Assembly (NCBI GenBank): GCA_023436925.1
Contig: JAEZHJ010000066.1
Location: forward strand, 1 to 10,537
Direction of reading: 5' to 3'
Source of the DNA: Actinomycetes bacterium
GTDB taxonomy: Bacteria > Actinomycetota > Actinomycetes > Propionibacteriales > Propionibacteriaceae
DNA length: 10,537 bases
The position numbers and the translations under genes are program-made. Positions within the stretch are counted from its first letter, which is position 1. Each line of letters begins with the position of its first letter. The notes under the pieces were generated by a model. It had not been told where the DNA came from. It searched no databases and saw only the letters and a list, made by a program, of their open reading frames with translations. This document shows positions 1-7,161 of this stretch, one piece after another.

Positions 1-72
1 CTCCTGGGCCGATGCCGCCACGCCGGGCACCACGACGACCGCTCGGGGCGTGACCGCCCGGGCGCTGGCCAC
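1..72 (-). CDS. Possible 5' end of a further gene (partial, leaves window)
   Basis: The minus strand from a GTG at 72 to the window edge gives 24 open codons. Of these, 22 end in G or C and most start with G, which is the codon pattern of the real genes here; the two other frames on this strand look less gene-like. The peptide begins MASARAVTPRAVVV and continues with small and hydrophobic residues, so it could be the start of a signal or membrane segment. A GCGGA stretch 6 nt upstream is a weak ribosome binding site, and no stop blocks a longer start. In many actinobacteria the gene after eno encodes the divisome protein FtsB/DivIC, which has a basic N-terminus followed by one membrane helix. 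That identity rests on position only. Too little is visible to name a product. Confidence 0.3.
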   Translation of the reverse strand, partial: MASARAVTPRAVVVVPGVAASAQE

Positions 73-112
73 CCGGCATCCGCCGCTGCGCCATCGCCCG
101 TCACCCCGCTCT

Positions 113-214
113 CCTCGTGTGCCCGGCCGGGCCTCAACGCGGGCCGGCCGGAAACCTCGACGCGAGCCGGCCGCCGGACCGGTCACCTCGCCGCGAACGC
201 GGGGGCGACCGGCC
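113..214. repeat. Degenerate short direct-repeat array in post-eno spacer
   Basis: Four G+C-rich units each open with CCTC and close with CCGGCC: 113-128, 132-149, 155-172 and a longer, more diverged one at 186-214. Units 132-149 and 155-172 match at 16 of 18 positions, differing only at the fifth and eleventh bases. The unit at 186 agrees with the 155 unit at 10 of its first 11 bases. Several closing motifs are palindromic, such as the 12-bp palindrome at 121-132 and GGCCGGCC at 142-149. Unit starts are 19, 23 and 31 nt apart, so this is not a regular tandem repeat. Function is unknown; a leader, a terminator-like cluster or drifted repeat DNA are all possible. Confidence 0.5.
145..173 (-). 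other. Compound hairpin in post-eno spacer
   Basis: CGGCCGG at 145-151 pairs perfectly with CCGGCCG at 167-173. Inside, CTCG at 156-159 pairs with CGAG at 163-166 around a 3-nt loop, leaving a 4-nt one-sided bulge at 152-155. The structure could form in a transcript reading through from eno. It is made mostly of the second repeat unit and the end of the first. Confidence 0.45.
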
Positions 215-255
215 TGAACGGCCGGACTGTCGCGCGGAGGTTCATCGCGCGGCCC

Positions 256-280
256 GCGCCGGAGTGGTGGACTCCGGCGC
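256..280 (-). terminator. Probable transcription terminator after eno
   Basis: GCGCCGGAGT at 256-265 and ACTCCGGCGC at 271-280 form a perfect 10-bp stem around a 5-nt loop. On the minus strand it begins 17 nt after the eno stop codon, the usual place for a terminator. No U-run follows, so it is not a classical Rho-independent terminator; actinobacterial terminators often lack the U-tract. It is symmetric enough to act on either strand. It could instead protect the eno mRNA 3' end. Confidence 0.6.
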
Positions 281-297
281 AAGGCCAGCGACGTCGT

Positions 298-1581
298 TCA
301 GGCCTTACCGTACCTCGGGAAGGCGCCCTTGCCGGCGTAGCGCGCCGCGTCGTCCAGCTCGTCCTCGATGCGCAGGAGCTGGTTGTACTTGGCGACGCGC
401 TCGGACCGGGCCGGCGCGCCGGTCTTGATCTGGCCCGAGCCGACCGCGACGGCCAGGTCGGCGATGGTGGTGTCCTCGGTCTCGCCGGACCGGTGGCTCA
501 TCATGGTCTTGAACCCGTTGCGGTGGGCCAGCTCGACGGCGTCGAACGTCTCGGTGAGCGAGCCGATCTGGTTCACCTTGACGAGCACGGCGTTGGCGGC
601 GGACTGCTCGATGCCGCGCGCGATGCGCTCGGGGTTGGTGACGAACAGGTCGTCCCCGACGATCTGGATCTTGCCGCCGAGGGCCGTCGTCATCGCGGCC
701 CAGCCCGACCAGTCCTCCTCGGCCAGCGGGTCCTCGATCGACACGATCGGGTAGTCGGTGGCGAGCTTGCTGTAGTAGGCGACCATCTCGTCGGCCGACT
801 TGTTCGCGCCCTCGAAGACGTACGAACCGTCGGAGTAGAACTCGGTGGCGGCCACGTCGAGCGCGAGGACGATGTCGGTGCCCAGCGTGTACCCGGCGGC
901 CTGCACGGCCTCGGCGATCAGGTCCAGGGCGGAGGCGTTGCTGGGCAGGCTGGGGGCGAAGCCGCCCTCGTCGCCCAGGCCGGTGGCCAGGCCGCGGGCC
1001 TTCAGCACCGACTTCAGCGCGTGGTAGACGCCGGCACCCATCTCGAGCGCCTCGGCGAAGGTGGCCGCACCGATCGGGGCGATCATGAACTCCTGGATGT
1101 CCACGTTGGAGTCGGCGTGCGAGCCGCCGTTGAGGATGTTCATCATCGGGACCGGCAGCAGGTTCGCGGTCGGGCCGCCGAGGTAGCGGTAGAGCGGAAG
1201 GCCGACGTACTCGGCGGCGGCGTGCGCCACGGCGAGCGAGACGCCGAGGATGGCGTTGGCGCCCAGGGTGGCCTTGTTGGGGGTGCCGTCAAGCTCGATC
1301 ATGGCCTCGTCGATGGCGCGCTGGGCGGTGGCGTCCTCACCCATCACCTCGGGGGCGATCTGCTCGATGACGTTCTCGACGGCCTTCAGGACGCCCTTGC
1401 CGCCGTAGTGCGCCTCGTCGCCGTCGCGAAGCTCGACCGCCTCGAAGGCGCCGGTGGATGCACCGGAGGGGACGGCTGCGGTGCCTTCGGAGCCGTCCTC
1501 AAGGACGACCTGGACCTCGACGGTGGGGTTGCCGCGCGAGTCGAGGATCTGGCGCGCGCCAATCTGGTCGATGAATGCCAC
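298..1581 (-). CDS. eno: Enolase (phosphopyruvate hydratase)
   Basis: Enolase interconverts 2-phosphoglycerate and phosphoenolpyruvate in lower glycolysis and gluconeogenesis; it is cytoplasmic and Mg2+-dependent. The 427 residues match the usual bacterial length. The mobile substrate loop SGASTGAFE is at 39-47 and GGSHAD with His155 at 152-157. The proposed general acid Glu205 is in GDEGGF. Metal ligands are Asp242, Glu283 (SIEDP) and Asp310 (GDD). The catalytic base Lys335 is in VLVKVNQIGSLTE, His363 in SHRSGETEDT, and Lys386 in KTGAPARSER. All expected active-site residues are present. The start is GTG at 1581, preceded by GAAAGG at 1589-1594 with 7-nt spacing. The gene lies 40 nt after mazG. 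A TAGTCT at 1619-1624 could be a -10 element but has no convincing -35 partner. A strong hairpin follows the stop codon. Confidence 0.98.
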   Translation of the reverse strand: MAFIDQIGARQILDSRGNPTVEVQVVLEDGSEGTAAVPSGASTGAFEAVELRDGDEAHYGGKGVLKAVENVIEQIAPEVMGEDATAQRAIDEAMIELDGTPNKATLGANAILGVSLAVAHAAAEYVGLPLYRYLGGPTANLLPVPMMNILNGGSHADSNVDIQEFMIAPIGAATFAEALEMGAGVYHALKSVLKARGLATGLGDEGGFAPSLPSNASALDLIAEAVQAAGYTLGTDIVLALDVAATEFYSDGSYVFEGANKSADEMVAYYSKLATDYPIVSIEDPLAEEDWSGWAAMTTALGGKIQIVGDDLFVTNPERIARGIEQSAANAVLVKVNQIGSLTETFDAVELAHRNGFKTMMSHRSGETEDTTIADLAVAVGSGQIKTGAPARSERVAKYNQLLRIEDELDDAARYAGKGAFPRYGKA

Positions 1582-1621
1582 TGTTCAGCCTTTCAGAGGG
1601 GGAACTTTTCCACCGCCTAGA

Positions 1622-2251
1622 CTATCCCTTTTGCTCAGTCTCCTTCAGGCGGGCTTCGACAGCCCGCAGCGCGGAGCGGGCCTCCTGCTCCGGGTCGAGG
1701 CCGCGGGCCTGGCAGGCGGCCACCAGCCGGAGGAACTCGGCCCCCAGGTCTTCTGCATCGACCGTGGCGGGCTGGACGCCGTACTGCTCGGGCTGCAGGC
1801 CGTGGCTGCGGGCCCGGGAGATGACCTTGTGGGCGCGGGCCAGGGCGGACAGTTGCTGCGGGATGCCGTCCAGGACGGAGTCACGGCGCTTCTCGACCGC
1901 CTTCTTCTGCTCCCAGGAGGCGTTCAGGTCGTCGGGTACCTCGGCGTCGGCGAACACGTAGGGGTGTCGGGCGATCAGTTTGTCGGCGATCCGTGCGGCC
2001 ACGTCCTCGATGTCGAACCGGCCGGACTCGGCGGCGATCTCGGAGTGGAACAGCACCTGCAGCAGCAGGTCACCCAGCTCCTCGACCAGGTCGGCATCGC
2101 TGCCGGTCTCGACCGCCTCGATCACCTCACAGGTCTCCTCGACCAGGTAGTGGACGAGCGAGGTGTGGGTCTGCTCGGCGTCCCACGGGCAGCCGGTGCG
2201 AAGGGCGTGCATCACGCCGATCAGCCGGGCTACCTGCGGGTAGTCCCCCAT
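1622..2251 (-). CDS. mazG: MazG-family nucleoside triphosphate pyrophosphohydrolase
   Basis: MazG hydrolyses (d)NTPs to NMP and pyrophosphate; in bacteria it is linked to removal of abnormal nucleotides and to stress responses. The family signature is clear: GCPWDAEQTHTSL at 20-32, EExxE at 38-42 and ExxD at 58-61 supply the Mg2+-binding acidic residues, and RHPYVFAD is at 95-102. At 209 residues it is shorter than two-domain enterobacterial MazG (about 263). The C-terminal part (about 134-204) resembles a second MazG repeat, but its first acidic motif is missing and the second is altered to EDLGAE, so only the N-terminal half is likely catalytic. The ATG at 2251 lies 4 nt after the stop of the lipoprotein gene and has no clear Shine-Dalgarno sequence, which suggests translational coupling. 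The stop is TAG. Confidence 0.93.
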   Translation of the reverse strand: MGDYPQVARLIGVMHALRTGCPWDAEQTHTSLVHYLVEETCEVIEAVETGSDADLVEELGDLLLQVLFHSEIAAESGRFDIEDVAARIADKLIARHPYVFADAEVPDDLNASWEQKKAVEKRRDSVLDGIPQQLSALARAHKVISRARSHGLQPEQYGVQPATVDAEDLGAEFLRLVAACQARGLDPEQEARSALRAVEARLKETEQKG

Positions 2252-2255
2252 CGGT

Positions 2256-2786
2256 TCAGGAGTTGGTCGCCGCGTCGGCCGCCGGGACGGACAGCGAGCC
2301 GCTACTGGTGGTCAGCTGGGCCACGGACGGGTCCCAGTCGCCGTAGCGCGGGTTGACGTCGACCGGCACGGCTGCCGCCGCGGAGGCGAACTGCTCCTCG
2401 CCGAGTTCGGCGCGGATCAGGGCCGCCGCCACGTAGTCGTCGACGATCTGGGCCATGCCGGGCTGCTCGTTGAGCGCGGACAAATCCTGGTACTGGGCGA
2501 TCATCTCGGCCCGCTGCTCGGCGGGGATGCTGGTGCCGGTGGCGGCGCCGATCGCGCGCCCGAGCTCGTTGCCGATCAGGATGTTGGCGGCCAGTCGCCG
2601 CTGCGCCCCCGGGGAGTCCGGCGATTCGAAGATGTTCGCCAAGGCCTGCGCCACCTCGTCGACCTGGGTCTCGGTGATCGCCACCTGGTTGACCGTCGCC
2701 GCGTTCGCCGGGCTCTGGCCCGCACACCCGGTCAGCGCCAGTGCCGCGGCAATGACTGCGATGATCGCCTTCACGGCCCGTCCCAT
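2256..2786 (-). CDS. Small secreted lipoprotein, SurA N-terminal-like, no PPIase domain
   Basis: With the ATG at 2786 the product is 176 residues. It has a lipoprotein signal: basic MGRAVK, a hydrophobic stretch at 7-18 and lipobox LTGC with Cys21, predicting export and lipid anchoring outside the membrane. The mature part starts AATVNQVAITETQVDEVAQAL (at about 29-49), which resembles the N-terminus of SurA/PrsA-type foldases, where a short strand precedes helices. It continues as Ala- and acid-rich helices to NPRYGDWDP at 145-153 and a Ser/Ala tail. No parvulin domain is present, so isomerase activity is not expected; a chaperone-like or adaptor role is possible but unproven. A longer open frame starts at TTG 2792, but TTG abuts the GGGAG, whereas ATG 2786 sits 6 nt from it. 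The gene lies 36 nt after mfd and 4 nt before mazG, so it is likely cotranscribed with both. Confidence 0.8.
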   Translation of the reverse strand: MGRAVKAIIAVIAAALALTGCAGQSPANAATVNQVAITETQVDEVAQALANIFESPDSPGAQRRLAANILIGNELGRAIGAATGTSIPAEQRAEMIAQYQDLSALNEQPGMAQIVDDYVAAALIRAELGEEQFASAAAAVPVDVNPRYGDWDPSVAQLTTSSGSLSVPAADAATNS

Positions 2787-2792
2787 GCTCAA

Positions 2793-2797
2793 CTCCC
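2793..2797 (-). promoter_or_regulatory. Shine-Dalgarno deciding the lipoprotein start
   Basis: Minus-strand GGGAG lies 6 nt before ATG 2786 and 0 nt before the in-frame TTG 2792. The spacing rules out the TTG as a normal start and supports the ATG. Confidence 0.75.
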
Positions 2798-2822
2798 TAC
2801 CTGCGTTTTCGTCCCTGCGATC

Positions 2823-5800
2823 CTACCGGCTGACGCTGACCGGATAGACATCGGCGAGCACCTGGCGGGCCCAGGCCAGCAGCTCGGCGTCGGTCACCGG
2901 CTGGCCGCCGATCGGACGGGTCATCGGTCGCGGCACCAGGATGTGGCCGGCCGCCTTGCGCACCTGGGCGCCCGGGTAGACCCGGCCGAGCCGGACCTGG
3001 GCCGCCTCGGTGAGCTCGGCGGGGGCGAACCTGATCTGGTTGCCCTGCGCGACCACCTCGGTGACGCCCCGGCGCCGCGCCTCCAGCCGGAAGGCAGCGA
3101 CGTCCAGCAGCGCGGCGACCGGTGCCGGAGGCTCGCCGTACCGGTCAACCAGTTCCTCGCGGACGGCGGCCAGCTCCTGCTCGGTGGTGACCTGCGCCAG
3201 CCGCTTGTACATCTCCAGCCGGAGCCGCTCGCTCTCGATGTAGTCGGTCGGCAGGTGGGCGTCCACCGGCAACTCGATCCGCATCTCCGGCTCCGGCTCG
3301 GCGTCCTCGCCGCGGAACTCCGCGACGGCCTCGCCGACCAGCCGGATGTACAGGTCGAAGCCGACCTCGGCGATGTGACCGGACTGCTCCCCGCCGAGCA
3401 GGTTCCCGGCGCCGCGGATCTCCAGGTCCTTCAGCGCGATCGCCATGCCGGCCCCCAGGTCGGTGTGGGCGGCCATCGTGGCGAGCCGGTCATGGGCGGT
3501 CTCGGTGAGCGGTTTCTCCGGCGGGTACAGGAAGTAGGCGTAGCCGCGCTCGCGGCCGCGCCCGACCCGGCCGCGCAGCTGGTGCAGCTGGGACAGGCCG
3601 AGCAGGTCGGCCCGTTCGATCAGCAGCGTGTTCGCGGTCGAGATGTCCAGCCCGGCCTCCACGATGGTGGTGCAGACCAGGACGTCGAACCGCCGCTCCC
3701 AGAAGTCGACCATCACCTGTTCCAGGGTGTGCTCGTTCATCTGGCCGTGGGCGACGGCGATCCGCGCTTCGGGGACGAGTTCGGCCAGCTTCTTGGCGGT
3801 CTTCTCGATGGAGTTGACCCGGTTGTGGATGTAGAAGGCCTGGCCCTCGCGGGCGAGTTCGCGGCGGATGGCGGCCCGCACCTGGCGGTCGTCGTACGGG
3901 CCGGCGAAGGTGAGGACGGGGTGCCGCTCCTCCGGCGGAGTGGTGATGACGCTCATCTCGCGGATGCCCGTGATCGCCATCTCCAGGGTCCGCGGGATCG
4001 GGGTGGCGCTCATCGCCAACACGTCGACGTTGAGCCGCAGCTTCTTCAGCGCCTCCTTGTGCTCGACGCCGAACCGCTGCTCCTCGTCGATGATCACCAG
4101 GCCCAGGTCCTTGAAGGCGATCTGGTCGGAGAACAGCCGGTGGGTGCCGACCACGACGTCGACCGAGCCGTCGGCCAGGCCGTCGACCACCTTCTTCTTC
4201 TCCGCCGGGGTCTGGAACCGGCTGAGCGCCGCGACCGTCACCGGGAACCCGGCGTAGCGGTCAGCGAAGGTGGCGTGGTGCTGCTGCACCAGCAGCGTCG
4301 TCGGCACGAGGACGGCGACCTGCTTGCCGTCCATCACCGCCTTGAAGGCGGCCCGGACCGCGATCTCGGTCTTGCCATAGCCGACGTCGCCGCAGATCAG
4401 CCGGTCCATCGGGACGAGCCGCTCCATGTCGGCCTTGACCTCGGTGACCGCCGCCAGCTGGTCGGGGGTCTCCACGTAGGAGAAGGCGTCCTCCAGTTCC
4501 CGCTGCCAGACCGTGTCCGGGCTGAAGGCGTGGCCCTTGGACGCCTGCCGGGCCGCGTACAGCTTGATCAGCTCGGCGGCGATCTGCCGCACCGCCTTGC
4601 GGGCCCGGGAGGTGCGTTTGGCCCAGTCCGCACCGCCCATCCGGTCCAGGGTGGGTGCCTCGCCGCCGACGTAGCGGGTGACCAGGTGCAGCTGGTCCAT
4701 CGGCACGTAGAGCCGGTCGGCCGGCTGGCCTCGCTTGCTGGGCGCGTACTCGATGACGAGGTACTCCCGGGTGGCGCCGGCCACCGTCCGGGTCACCAGT
4801 TCGACGTAACGGCCGACCCCGTGCTGCTCGTGCACGACCGGGTCCCCGGCCTCGAGTTCGAGCGGGTCGATCTGGTTCTTGCGCCGGGCCGGCATCTTGC
4901 GGGCCGACTTGTCGGTGTCGCGCTGGCCGGACAGGTCGGCCGCGGTGAACACGGCCAGCCCGATCGCGGGCAGCAGGAAGCCGTGGCGCAGTTCGGCGAT
5001 GCACACCACCACCGCACCGGAGGGCAACGGGCCGCCGGTGTCGAGCACCGCGGGCAGGTCGGCGCCGGTGAGGACTTCGAGCATCCGGTTGGCCAGGCCA
5101 GGCGAGTCGGCGACCAGGACGGTGTGCCGGCCGGTGCGGGCGGCCTCGGCGACCGCGGCGATCGCGGCTTCGGTGTCGCCGCGCCAGACCGGGGCCTCCT
5201 GGGCGTCCACGGTCAGGCTGGTGACGCCGGACCCGCTGGAGCCGCTGCGGGCGGCGACCAGGTCGCGGACGGCGGCGGCCTCGGCTTCCGGGTCGTCCCA
5301 CACCCCGGCGCCCTGGCCGGCGGGAGCGCCCGGCACCGCCTCGACGTCGCCGCTGCTGAACGGCGAGAGGCTCCACCAGGCCTGGCCGCGTCCCAGTGCG
5401 TGGCTGCGGACGTCGGCGAGGGTGCGGTAGGCGGAGGCGCCCAGGTCGATCGGCTCCTTGCCACCCTCGGCGGCGGCAGCCCAGGAGGCGTTCAGGAACT
5501 CCTCGCTGGTGGTGACCAACTCGTGGGCGCGGGCCCGGATCCGTTCCGGGTCGCTGACCAGGATCCGGGTGGTCGCCGGGAGCACGTCGACCAGCAGTTC
5601 GAGGCCGTCCACCAGGACGGGGGCGAGCGCCTCCATGCCGTCGACGGCGTGGCCCTGGGAGATCCGGTCGAAGAGCTCCCCCAGGGTGCCTTCGACGTTG
5701 GCGTAGCGCTGGGCCAGCTGGGCCGCGCGGGCCTTCACCGCGTCGGTGATCAGCATCTCGCGGCAGGGCGAGGCGGTGATCTCCGGCAGGGACTCGTCCA

Positions 5801-6455
5801 TCGAGCGCTGGTCGGCGACCGAGAACGGCCGGATCTCCTCGATGGTGTCACCGAAGAAGTCGATCCGGACCGGGTGCTCGCTGGTGGGCGGGAAGACGTC
5901 GATGATGCCGCCGCGGACGCAGAACTCGCCGCGCCGCTCGACCAGGTCGACCCGGATGTAGGCGGCATCGACCAGGGCGCGGGCGACCTCGGTGATGTCG
6001 TAGTCGCGACCGGCGACCAGGTGCACGGGCAGCAGGTTCCCCAGCCCGACCACCTGCGGCTGGAGCAGCGCCCGGACGGGGGCGACCACGACTCGCGGGG
6101 CCGGCAGCGGGTCGTTGCCGAGCAGCCGCCGCAGCACGGTGAGCCGGCGCCCGACGGTGTCCGAGCGCGGGCTGAGCCGCTCGTGCGGCAGGGTCTCCCA
6201 GGCCGGGTAGTAGGCGACCTCGTCGGGCGAGAGCAGCGAGCCGAGCATGGCGGTCGCGGCCTCGGCCTCCCGGAAGGTCGAGGTGACCAGCAGGACCGGG
6301 GCGTCGCTGCGGCTGGTCAGGGCTGCGGTCAGCAGCGGCCGGGCGGCCTCCGGCAGGGTGACATCGAGGGTGCGGACGCCGACGACGGCAGCATCGAGGC
6401 AGGCTGCGACGGTGGGGTCCGTCGCGAACACGTCCACCAGACCCGCCATGCGCAC
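2823..6455 (-). CDS. mfd: Transcription-repair coupling factor Mfd
   Basis: Mfd is a DNA translocase that pushes stalled RNA polymerase off damaged DNA and recruits UvrA for nucleotide excision repair. The 1210 residues fit the family (about 1150-1220). In order they show an N-terminal UvrB-like region (AYYPAWETLPHERLSP at 81-96), a diverged middle, and the CarD-like RNA-polymerase-interacting domain (VVHEQHGVGRY at 540-550). The RecG-like translocase follows, with Walker A GDVGYGKT at 689-696, DEEQ at 790-793, SATPIPRT and motif VI QLRGRVGR from 959. A C-terminal TRCF domain ends the protein. All ATPase motifs are intact. The GTG start at 6455 has AAGGTG at 6461-6466 with 5-nt spacing; an ATG two codons later (6449) is the alternative but is 11 nt away. 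The gene follows pth after 88 nt in which I see no convincing promoter, and it precedes the lipoprotein gene. Confidence 0.98.
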   Translation of the reverse strand: MRMAGLVDVFATDPTVAACLDAAVVGVRTLDVTLPEAARPLLTAALTSRSDAPVLLVTSTFREAEAATAMLGSLLSPDEVAYYPAWETLPHERLSPRSDTVGRRLTVLRRLLGNDPLPAPRVVVAPVRALLQPQVVGLGNLLPVHLVAGRDYDITEVARALVDAAYIRVDLVERRGEFCVRGGIIDVFPPTSEHPVRIDFFGDTIEEIRPFSVADQRSMDESLPEITASPCREMLITDAVKARAAQLAQRYANVEGTLGELFDRISQGHAVDGMEALAPVLVDGLELLVDVLPATTRILVSDPERIRARAHELVTTSEEFLNASWAAAAEGGKEPIDLGASAYRTLADVRSHALGRGQAWWSLSPFSSGDVEAVPGAPAGQGAGVWDDPEAEAAAVRDLVAARSGSSGSGVTSLTVDAQEAPVWRGDTEAAIAAVAEAARTGRHTVLVADSPGLANRMLEVLTGADLPAVLDTGGPLPSGAVVVCIAELRHGFLLPAIGLAVFTAADLSGQRDTDKSARKMPARRKNQIDPLELEAGDPVVHEQHGVGRYVELVTRTVAGATREYLVIEYAPSKRGQPADRLYVPMDQLHLVTRYVGGEAPTLDRMGGADWAKRTSRARKAVRQIAAELIKLYAARQASKGHAFSPDTVWQRELEDAFSYVETPDQLAAVTEVKADMERLVPMDRLICGDVGYGKTEIAVRAAFKAVMDGKQVAVLVPTTLLVQQHHATFADRYAGFPVTVAALSRFQTPAEKKKVVDGLADGSVDVVVGTHRLFSDQIAFKDLGLVIIDEEQRFGVEHKEALKKLRLNVDVLAMSATPIPRTLEMAITGIREMSVITTPPEERHPVLTFAGPYDDRQVRAAIRRELAREGQAFYIHNRVNSIEKTAKKLAELVPEARIAVAHGQMNEHTLEQVMVDFWERRFDVLVCTTIVEAGLDISTANTLLIERADLLGLSQLHQLRGRVGRGRERGYAYFLYPPEKPLTETAHDRLATMAAHTDLGAGMAIALKDLEIRGAGNLLGGEQSGHIAEVGFDLYIRLVGEAVAEFRGEDAEPEPEMRIELPVDAHLPTDYIESERLRLEMYKRLAQVTTEQELAAVREELVDRYGEPPAPVAALLDVAAFRLEARRRGVTEVVAQGNQIRFAPAELTEAAQVRLGRVYPGAQVRKAAGHILVPRPMTRPIGGQPVTDAELLAWARQVLADVYPVSVSR

Positions 6456-6543
6456 CGGGCCACCTTACTCCCGGGATCCGACAGGCGTCCGCGTGCGGCA
6501 GCGTCGTCCAGTGGGTGACCTCGAGCGGCGGATCAGGGCTCGA

Positions 6544-7161
6544 TCAGGAGTTGAAGCGGTTCTGGGTCAGTTCCAGGCCGTGGGTGAGCAGGGAGACCAC
6601 GGCGTCGGCGCCGCGGGCCAGGTCGACCTCGTAGTCCTCCCGCGCGGACGCGGGCACCGGGGCCAGTACGTAGTCGGCGGTCGGCTGGTTGCCCGGGGGT
6701 CGCCCGATCCCGATCCGCACCCGGTAGAAGTCGCCGGTGCCGAGCGAGCGGCGGATCGACTTCAGGCCGTTGTGGCCGTTGTCGCCGCCGCCGAACTTGA
6801 CCCGGATCCGGCCCGGGTCGAGGTCGAGTTCGTCGTGGACGACGACCAGGTGGTCCGGGGTGACGTTGAAGTACCCGACGGCCTTCGCGACGGCGCGCCC
6901 GGAGTCGTTCATGAAGGTGCGCGACTTGAGCAGGACGACGCCGGCCGCGTCCGCCCCGACCCCGCCGAGCTGCCCGGACGGGGTGATCCGGGTGCGGCAG
7001 GCGTCGGCGGAGAGCCGCAGCGAGTGGCTGAACCGGGCGCCGGCCTGGTCGGCCAGCGCCTCGACCACGCGGTAACCGGCGTTGTGCCGGTGGGTGGCGT
7101 AGGCCGGGCCCGGATTACCGAGCCCGACCACCAGCCAGGTGTTCATTGCAGCGTTGGTCAC
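6544..7161 (-). CDS. pth: Peptidyl-tRNA hydrolase
   Basis: Pth frees tRNA from peptidyl-tRNAs dropped by the ribosome; it is a monomeric cytoplasmic esterase. The 205-residue protein carries GLGNPGPAYATHRHNAGY at 13-30 with Asn16 and catalytic His26. FMNDSG follows with Asn85 (the usual form is FMNLSG), then VVHDELDL with Asp110 and GGGDNGHNGLKSI with Asn131. These correspond to the known catalytic and substrate-binding positions. The GTG start at 7161 overlaps the rplY TGA by 4 nt (GTGA). The upstream ribosome binding site is weak (GAGG only 1 nt away), so initiation probably depends on coupling to rplY. ATG at 7146, which would give MNTWLVVGLGNPG, is a plausible alternative start because many family members begin that close to the first motif. 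Confidence 0.96.
   Translation of the reverse strand: MTNAAMNTWLVVGLGNPGPAYATHRHNAGYRVVEALADQAGARFSHSLRLSADACRTRITPSGQLGGVGADAAGVVLLKSRTFMNDSGRAVAKAVGYFNVTPDHLVVVHDELDLDPGRIRVKFGGGDNGHNGLKSIRRSLGTGDFYRVRIGIGRPPGNQPTADYVLAPVPASAREDYEVDLARGADAVVSLLTHGLELTQNRFNS

Noticed and set aside
493..1620. A 375-codon plus-strand frame opposite eno.
   Set aside because: Fully antisense to a canonical enolase, with the same low-complexity shadow composition.
1912..1928. A 17-bp identity shared with 5480-5496 (CCCAGGAGGCGTTCAGG).
   Set aside because: It lies inside mazG and mfd, in the same codon register, and encodes LNASW in both. With this codon bias one such match in 10 kb is compatible with chance.
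2943..6518. A 1191-codon open frame on the plus strand opposite mfd.
   Set aside because: It is antisense to the intact mfd reading frame. G/C-ended codons leave few stops in the opposite frame; the translation is a repetitive mix of Gly, Asp, Val, His and Gln without family motifs.
6456..6543. Promoter or terminator in the pth-mfd spacer.
   Set aside because: Only a 5-bp TCGAG/CTCGA inverted repeat and no credible -10/-35 pair are visible; too weak to call.
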